From positions 1-19,260 of the forward strand of contig JACMMK010000516.1 in assembly GCA_014379045.1 (NCBI GenBank): 19,260 nucleotides of DNA, in the 5' to 3' direction. Position numbers and translations under genes: made by a program. The notes below the pieces were generated by a model. The model did no database searches, was not told the DNA's origin, and saw only the letters and a program-made list of their open reading frames with translations. Origin of the DNA: Burkholderiales bacterium (lineage in GTDB: Bacteria > Pseudomonadota > Gammaproteobacteria > Burkholderiales > CAIKXV01). Positions 15,006 to 19,260 of the stretch are shown piece by piece; the stretch's first letter is position 1, and each line of letters starts with the position of its first letter.

Positions 15006-15866
15006 TCAGGCAGTCAGTGACGCGGGCGACGCAGTGATCGAGGCGCGCGTCCCCTCGGGCTCGACTTGCCAGCATGCTTCACGATCGAGTGTCGCGGTCC
15101 AGCCGGGCGCCCGATGAAACGCGTCCGCCTCTTCGACGAACCGATACGGTGCGATCGACAGACCGTCGGCGCAGTCCTCGATCAACACGAACGAATGTTC
15201 GTGCGGCGGGTTGCGCTCGCAGGTCGCCGAGCCCGCGTTGATCGTGAGCACGCGGCGCGCCGCCGCCGGCGACCCGGCGGGGGCGACGAGCACGGACGCG
15301 ATATGGACATGACCACACAACACGACGTCGATGCCGCGCAATCCAAGCGCGTCGAGCGCCTCGATGCCGTCGCGCAGCGCACGCTCCGGCGCGATTCCCT
15401 CGGGCACGAGCGGCGGATGATGCAGCAGAGCGATACGCCAGTGTTTCGCACCGCCTACGACGCGACCGGGCGTCATGTCCGGCACTGCGCGCGGGTCGAG
15501 CGCGCCGCCGACCGGCAGATACACCCGTGTCGTGTCGAAGCCGACCAGTTCGTAGCCCTGCTCGACGGCATGGCTGCCAGCGCGAGTTCGAAATGCCGCA
15601 TGAAACGCTTTGCGCGGAAACAGCAGCCGCCGTGCCCAGTTCTCGAGCGGCAGGTCGTGATTGCCGGGAATCAAGGTCACCGGGATGCCGAGGCTGTCGA
15701 CGAACGCGGCAGCCTCGGCGAACTGCGACGGGCGCGCGCGCTGCGTCAGGTCGCCGGTGATGACGACGCGCTCGGGAGCAAGACTCACGACGCTTCGACG
15801 CAGCGCGTCGATGGCGCGCGGATCGGCATATCCGAAATGCAGGTCGGACATATGGAGCAGACGCAT
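15006..15866 (-). CDS. Calcineurin-like metallophosphoesterase (CpdA-like)
   Basis: A 286-residue cytoplasmic metallophosphoesterase with all metal-binding blocks of the family: SDLHFG (Asp8, His10), GDLT (Asp39), GNHD (Asn69, His70), HHPP (His149) and GHVH (His186, His188). This is the class III cyclic nucleotide phosphodiesterase/CpdA-type arrangement, using two divalent metals to cleave phosphodiesters. The real substrate could be a cyclic nucleotide or a phospholipid-linked phosphodiester. It begins five bases after the stop of the lipid kinase gene and lacks its own strong ribosome binding site, so the two are co-transcribed and perhaps coupled. A joint role in lipid or lipid-phosphate metabolism is a reasonable guess but unproven. 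Confidence 0.93.
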   Translation of the reverse strand: MRLLHMSDLHFGYADPRAIDALRRSVVSLAPERVVITGDLTQRARPSQFAEAAAFVDSLGIPVTLIPGNHDLPLENWARRLLFPRKAFHAAFRTRAGSHAVEQGYELVGFDTTRVYLPVGGALDPRAVPDMTPGRVVGGAKHWRIALLHHPPLVPEGIAPERALRDGIEALDALGLRGIDVVLCGHVHIASVLVAPAGSPAAARRVLTINAGSATCERNPPHEHSFVLIEDCADGLSIAPYRFVEEADAFHRAPGWTATLDREACWQVEPEGTRASITASPASLTA

Positions 15867-15871
15867 GCGGG

Positions 15872-16918
15872 TCAGGACGCCAGGAGGTCAGGAGGTGCGG
15901 ACACGGCCGCCGCGACCAACGCCACGGCCGCCGAGTTCGCTGCCGCCGCCGGTGCCATGATCTGCAGCCCGCTGTCGCGCAGTCGCAGTTCCAGCGGCGG
16001 TTCGAGCACCGTCAGCTCGCCGTCGAGGGCGACCGTGATGCGCCGACGCCTGCTCGACACACGCACCTGGCGTGCGCAGAACGATTCGACCGCGGATGCA
16101 TCCTCGAGCTTCCCCATCAGCGCGGCACCGAGCGCGCGAAAAACATCCAGCCGGGAACGTAACGCCAACGACACGACGGCAAGATGGCCGTCCCTGATGC
16201 ATTCGGCCGCGGCGATGTTGTGATCGGCGAGCTGGGTCGCATTGGCGCCGAAGAACACGGTGCTCGTCGTCAGCGCGCGCCGCTCGCCATCGAGTTCCAG
16301 CGCCACTTCGAACAGCGGATGCTGACGCAACAGCGCGCGCAGTCCCGAGCCGAGGGCGACCAGCCGATGGCGGCCGAGGACGCGCTCATCGCGCTCGCGC
16401 TGCGATAGCAGCGACGGATACAGGCCGATGCTCGCATTGTTGAGAAACACCCGGCCGTTCACCTCGCCGTAGCGGATCGACATCGACTCGCCGGTGATCA
16501 GCGCCTCGACCGCGGCTTCCGGGTCGAGCGGAATGCCCAGTGCACGCGCGACATAGTTGAAAGTGCCGGTCGGGATCACGCCGAACGGCCGTCGGTGCAG
16601 TCGACACGCCGCCGCTACGGCATTCACCGTACCGTCGCCGCCGACGGCAACCACCAGACCGCGTGCCTCGCGCACGAACAGCGCGCAGTCGCGTGCGATC
16701 TGCTGCGCAGGCAGGCGCACCAGTTGCATGGACCACCCGCGCGCTTCGAATGCTTTGCGGATCAGGGCCAGCGTCGCGTCTGCGCCTCCGGCCTTTGCAC
16801 CCGACGCGCCATTGGCGAGCACCGTGGCGATGTTCTGCTTGCCACGAATGCCCGCCGGGATGAATCCCGGGGTCGCGGGCGGCGCTGTGACGCCGCGGCT
16901 TGTCGACGGTTGCGTCAC
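15872..16918 (-). CDS. Diacylglycerol/lipid kinase family protein
   Basis: A 348-residue protein of the DAGK catalytic-domain family (YegS/BmrU-like lipid kinases), which phosphorylate a lipid alcohol with ATP at the membrane inner face. The nucleotide-binding GGDGTVN is at residues 93-99, followed by GVIPTGTFNYVARALGIP, which is typical, and the C-terminal beta domain has RRITVALDGEL. The first 25 residues are variable and Pro-rich. The start is a GTG directly after an in-frame TGA, so no longer version exists; no ribosome binding site is visible and the true start is uncertain, with few alternatives before the conserved region. It precedes the metallophosphoesterase in one unit. The alanine-rich C-terminal tail after about residue 325 is not needed for the fold. 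Confidence 0.92.
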   Translation of the reverse strand: MTQPSTSRGVTAPPATPGFIPAGIRGKQNIATVLANGASGAKAGGADATLALIRKAFEARGWSMQLVRLPAQQIARDCALFVREARGLVVAVGGDGTVNAVAAACRLHRRPFGVIPTGTFNYVARALGIPLDPEAAVEALITGESMSIRYGEVNGRVFLNNASIGLYPSLLSQRERDERVLGRHRLVALGSGLRALLRQHPLFEVALELDGERRALTTSTVFFGANATQLADHNIAAAECIRDGHLAVVSLALRSRLDVFRALGAALMGKLEDASAVESFCARQVRVSSRRRRITVALDGELTVLEPPLELRLRDSGLQIMAPAAAANSAAVALVAAAVSAPPDLLAS

Positions 16919-17056
16919 TCAGGCGGGGACGCGAGACGCGGACGGCAGGAAGGCTTTCATCGTAGAGAACGGGCGGCTGCTGTGCTCAAGGTGCGTCCTC
17001 TCGAGAACGCAACCCATGTTCCCGCATTGATCGGGGCAGATCACGAACGTGGCGAC

Positions 17057-17833
17057 TCACTCGCGAAACGACGGATCGAGCCGCTCGGCTTGGCGCAGGC
17101 AGGCGGACCAGTTCTTGGCACGATTGCCGAGCCGTTCCGCGCCCTGTGCCTGCACCAGCGCGTGCGCACAGACCGCCTCGTCGATCAGCGTGTACTCGGC
17201 ACCCCCCGCCAGCGCGGCGATCTGGCCAACGCACGCCGTCTCGAGAAAGTGGTGCTCGAAGAACGCGTCCTGTACCGAGCGTGCGCAGACCAGCGCGCCG
17301 TGGTTCCTGAGCAGCATGATGTCGTGCGCGCCGAGGCTCGCGAGCAGCGGCGCACGCTGATCCATGTTGAATTCGAAGCCGCCGAACGTGTGATACGCGA
17401 TACGACCGTAGAACGTCGCTGCATGCTGGTTGATCATCAGCAAACCGTGCTTCTGCGACGACACGCCCATGTTGGCTGCGGTGTGCGTGTGGAACACTGC
17501 GTTCAGATCGCCACGGGCGGCGAGCACCCCCGCATGAATGACGAGGCCGCCCCCGCGCAGGCGCGCGCTGTCCTGCAGCGGGTTGCCGTCGAAATCGAAC
17601 TTGAGCAGGCTCGATGCGGTCACCTCCTCGAACATCATCGTCGGGTTCTTGATCAGCAGATGATCGGGTTCCCCGGGCACGCGCATCGACAGGTGGTTGT
17701 AGGTCAGGTCGTTCGCGCCGTAGTGCGCGAGCAGGCGATGGCAGGCGGCCAGGTCGACCCGTGCCGTCCATTCTTCCGGGCTCACGCGGGCGCGCAGGGA
17801 CGAGGCGATTTCGGGCGTAGCGGGATGGTTCAT
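17057..17833 (-). CDS. Class II aldolase/adducin-family protein
   Basis: A 258-residue soluble protein of the class II aldolase/adducin N-terminal family (fuculose-phosphate aldolase fold). Metal ligands are visible as HTHT (His115 and His117) and NHGAL (His178), with the expected YNHLSMRVPG early on. Members cleave or epimerise phosphorylated sugars or decarboxylate related acids; this subtype, common in proteobacteria near transporters, has no firm substrate. The ATG at 17833 is preceded by AAGGA at a good distance and is preferred over a long upstream extension into the ABC gene. It begins 31 bp after the ABC transporter ATPase stop on the same strand, so both are probably in one transcript and the substrate may be what that transporter brings in. 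Confidence 0.92.
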   Translation of the reverse strand: MNHPATPEIASSLRARVSPEEWTARVDLAACHRLLAHYGANDLTYNHLSMRVPGEPDHLLIKNPTMMFEEVTASSLLKFDFDGNPLQDSARLRGGGLVIHAGVLAARGDLNAVFHTHTAANMGVSSQKHGLLMINQHAATFYGRIAYHTFGGFEFNMDQRAPLLASLGAHDIMLLRNHGALVCARSVQDAFFEHHFLETACVGQIAALAGGAEYTLIDEAVCAHALVQAQGAERLGNRAKNWSACLRQAERLDPSFRE

Positions 17834-17864
17834 CGGCGGTTCCTTCTGACAGCGGCGACTTGGC

Positions 17865-19260
17865 TCAGGTTCGGATCTCGGCGGGAAAAACGACTCCGGC
17901 CCGGTTCGTCTCGGGCAGTTCTGCCGACCGCAGTTCGTCCATCGGGTCGTCCTCGAGCACCGGTGCGTCGCCGGGGGCGTCATGCCCGGCACCGCGCGTC
18001 GGGGTCGAGGGCGCCTGATCCGAGAGAAATCCCCCGGACTGGTGCCGCCATAATAATGCGTAGTGACCGTCGTGACGCAGCAGTTCATCGTGCGTTCCCT
18101 GCTCGACGATGCGTCCCTGCTCGAGCACGATCAGGCGGTCCATCCGGGCGATCGTCGACAGCCGGTGCGCGATCGCGATGACGGTCTTGCCCTCCATCAG
18201 CCCGAGCAGTTGCTCCTGGATCGCGCGCTCGGCTTCGCTGTCGAGCGCCGAGGTCGCCTCGTCGAGCACCAGGATCGGTGCGTCCTTGAGGATCACGCGC
18301 GCGATCGCGATGCGCTGGCGCTGACCGCCCGAGAACTCGTGAGGGTATCGCTGCAGCACGTTGCTCACGCCCTTCGTTTCGCTCAGGCCGACTTCGTCGA
18401 GCATGTCGAGCACCAGCTTGTCGCGCGCCGACTTGGTCAATTCGGGCCGGTGCAGCGCGAGGCCTTCGCCGACGATCTGGCCCACCGTCATGCGCGGGCT
18501 GAGCGAGGCGAACGGGTCCTGAAAAACCACCTGCATGCGCTTGCGCATCGCGCGCAGGGCAGTGCGCTCGGCGTTGTCGATGCGCGTGCCGCCCATGTGC
18601 ACGACGCCGGCCGAGATCGGCTGCAAGGCGAGCAGCGCCATGCCGAGCGTCGTCTTGCCCGAACCCGATTCGCCGACGATGCCGAGCGTCTCGCCGCGCC
18701 TGAGTTGCAAGGTGGCGTGACGCACCGCCTCGAAAACCCGTTTGCCGAACCAGCCCTGCGTGATCGTGAAGTTGACGCCGACATCGCTGCCCGCGAGCAA
18801 GGTCGGGGCATCGGCCGGCAACGGCTGCACCACGCGCTGCGGCCGGCTCGCCAGCAGCTTGCGCGTGTAGGCGTGCTGCGGGTTGCCGAACACCGTGGTC
18901 GTGTCGCCGATTTCGACCAGCTTGCCGCGCTCCATCACGCCGACGCGGTGCGTGAAGCGCCGCACGAGGTTGAGATCGTGCGTGATGAAGAGCAGCGCCA
19001 TGCCCATCTCGGCCTGCAGCTGGTCGAGCAACGCGAGAATCTGGGCCTGGATGGTCACGTCGAGCGCAGTCGTCGGCTCGTCGCAGATCAGCAGTCTCGG
19101 CCGGCAGGCGAGCGCCATGGCGATCATCGCGCGCTGGCGCTGGCCGCCCGAGAGCTGGTGCGGGAAGGCCTCGATGCGCCGCTCGGGCTCGGGAATGCCG
19201 GTGCGCGCGAGCAGCTCGATTGCACGGGCGCGCGCCTGATTCTTGCGCAGGCCCTCGTGC
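17865..19260 (-). CDS. Tandem-ATPase ABC transporter subunit with a hybrid second ATPase domain (5' end outside window)
   Basis: The last 464 codons are visible; the N-terminus lies beyond the right edge. The first nucleotide-binding domain is of the peptide/nickel importer (DppD/GsiA) type, with LSGGQRQRA, ICDEPTTALD and FITHDLNLV, ending in the NPQHAYTRKLL motif. The second has Walker A GESGSGKTT (about 18650-18676) and QDPFASLSPRMTVGQIV, again importer-like. After SGGQRQRIAIAR (18297-18332) it changes to ILVLDEATSALDSE, IAHRLSTIARMDRLIVLEQG and a YALLWRHQSGGFL ending, the pattern of ABC exporters such as MsbA. A roughly 50-residue charged, Pro-rich tail follows. All ATPase motifs are intact. 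No permease or binding-protein genes are in the window. The hybrid could be genuine recombination, a subfamily unknown to me, or an assembly join. Confidence 0.9.
   Translation of the reverse strand, partial: HEGLRKNQARARAIELLARTGIPEPERRIEAFPHQLSGGQRQRAMIAMALACRPRLLICDEPTTALDVTIQAQILALLDQLQAEMGMALLFITHDLNLVRRFTHRVGVMERGKLVEIGDTTTVFGNPQHAYTRKLLASRPQRVVQPLPADAPTLLAGSDVGVNFTITQGWFGKRVFEAVRHATLQLRRGETLGIVGESGSGKTTLGMALLALQPISAGVVHMGGTRIDNAERTALRAMRKRMQVVFQDPFASLSPRMTVGQIVGEGLALHRPELTKSARDKLVLDMLDEVGLSETKGVSNVLQRYPHEFSGGQRQRIAIARVILKDAPILVLDEATSALDSEAERAIQEQLLGLMEGKTVIAIAHRLSTIARMDRLIVLEQGRIVEQGTHDELLRHDGHYALLWRHQSGGFLSDQAPSTPTRGAGHDAPGDAPVLEDDPMDELRSAELPETNRAGVVFPAEIRT

Noticed and set aside
16919..16960. 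A 13-codon ORF (MKAFLPSASRVPA) ending directly before the lipid kinase GTG
   Set aside because: It could be a leader for the kinase, but it has no ribosome binding site and is short enough to be chance.
1..19260. CRISPR arrays, tRNA or rRNA genes, insertion sequences
   Set aside because: No regularly spaced repeats, cloverleaf-like or rRNA-like sequence, transposase ORF or terminal inverted repeats were found by eye; a computed scan could still find a cryptic element.

Overview
The window is GC-rich, densely coding DNA with the look of a betaproteobacterial (Burkholderiales, Alcaligenaceae- or Burkholderia-like) chromosome. Two Bug/TctC-type periplasmic solute receptors, a PHA depolymerase-like esterase paired with a ribbon-helix-helix regulator, and a LigD of Pseudomonas/Burkholderia domain order (phosphoesterase-ligase-polymerase) all fit that group. 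Taxonomy is inferred from gene content only. I saw no rRNA, tRNA, CRISPR array, transposase or integrase.

Left part (1-2646): a minus-strand unit that encodes, in transcription order, a ribbon-helix-helix regulator, a PHA depolymerase-family esterase (GTGA stop/start overlap) and, 41 bp further on, a membrane-anchored TIR-domain protein that runs off the window. A 42-bp near-perfect palindrome sits on the regulator's translation start and looks like an autoregulatory operator or an RNA hairpin over the ribosome binding site. Middle-left (2647-8139, plus strand): TctC-type receptor 1; an HGSNAT/DUF1624-like membrane acyltransferase with a membrane-anchored dihaem cytochrome c; TctC-type receptor 2; and a kynurenine-formamidase-like hydrolase. 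The acyltransferase-cytochrome pair is bracketed by imperfect direct repeats, and the distal one carries a degraded copy of the 3' end of receptor gene 1. That points to insertion, duplication or gene replacement.

Centre (8197-10462): a minus-strand two-domain protein (VOC/PhnB-like plus DUF899 thioredoxin-like), a small lipoprotein with PDZ-like features, and a 386-bp gap holding one small ORF with a good ribosome binding site. Then comes a compact non-homologous end-joining locus (10463-14993): ligD, ku and, 6 bp after ku, a gene fusing a MerR-like DNA-binding domain to TPR repeats.

Right part (15006-19260, minus strand): a CpdA-like metallophosphoesterase follows a diacylglycerol/lipid kinase in one unit. 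A class II aldolase/adducin-family protein follows a tandem-ATPase ABC transporter subunit cut by the window edge. That ABC protein is odd: its second ATPase domain begins as a peptide-importer type and, after the signature motif, continues as an exporter (MsbA-like) type. No single large undescribed system is evident. The points most worth checking are the hybrid ABC ATPase, the repeat-bracketed acyltransferase-cytochrome module, the palindrome over the regulator start, the MerR-TPR partner of the NHEJ genes, and the TIR gene behind the depolymerase.
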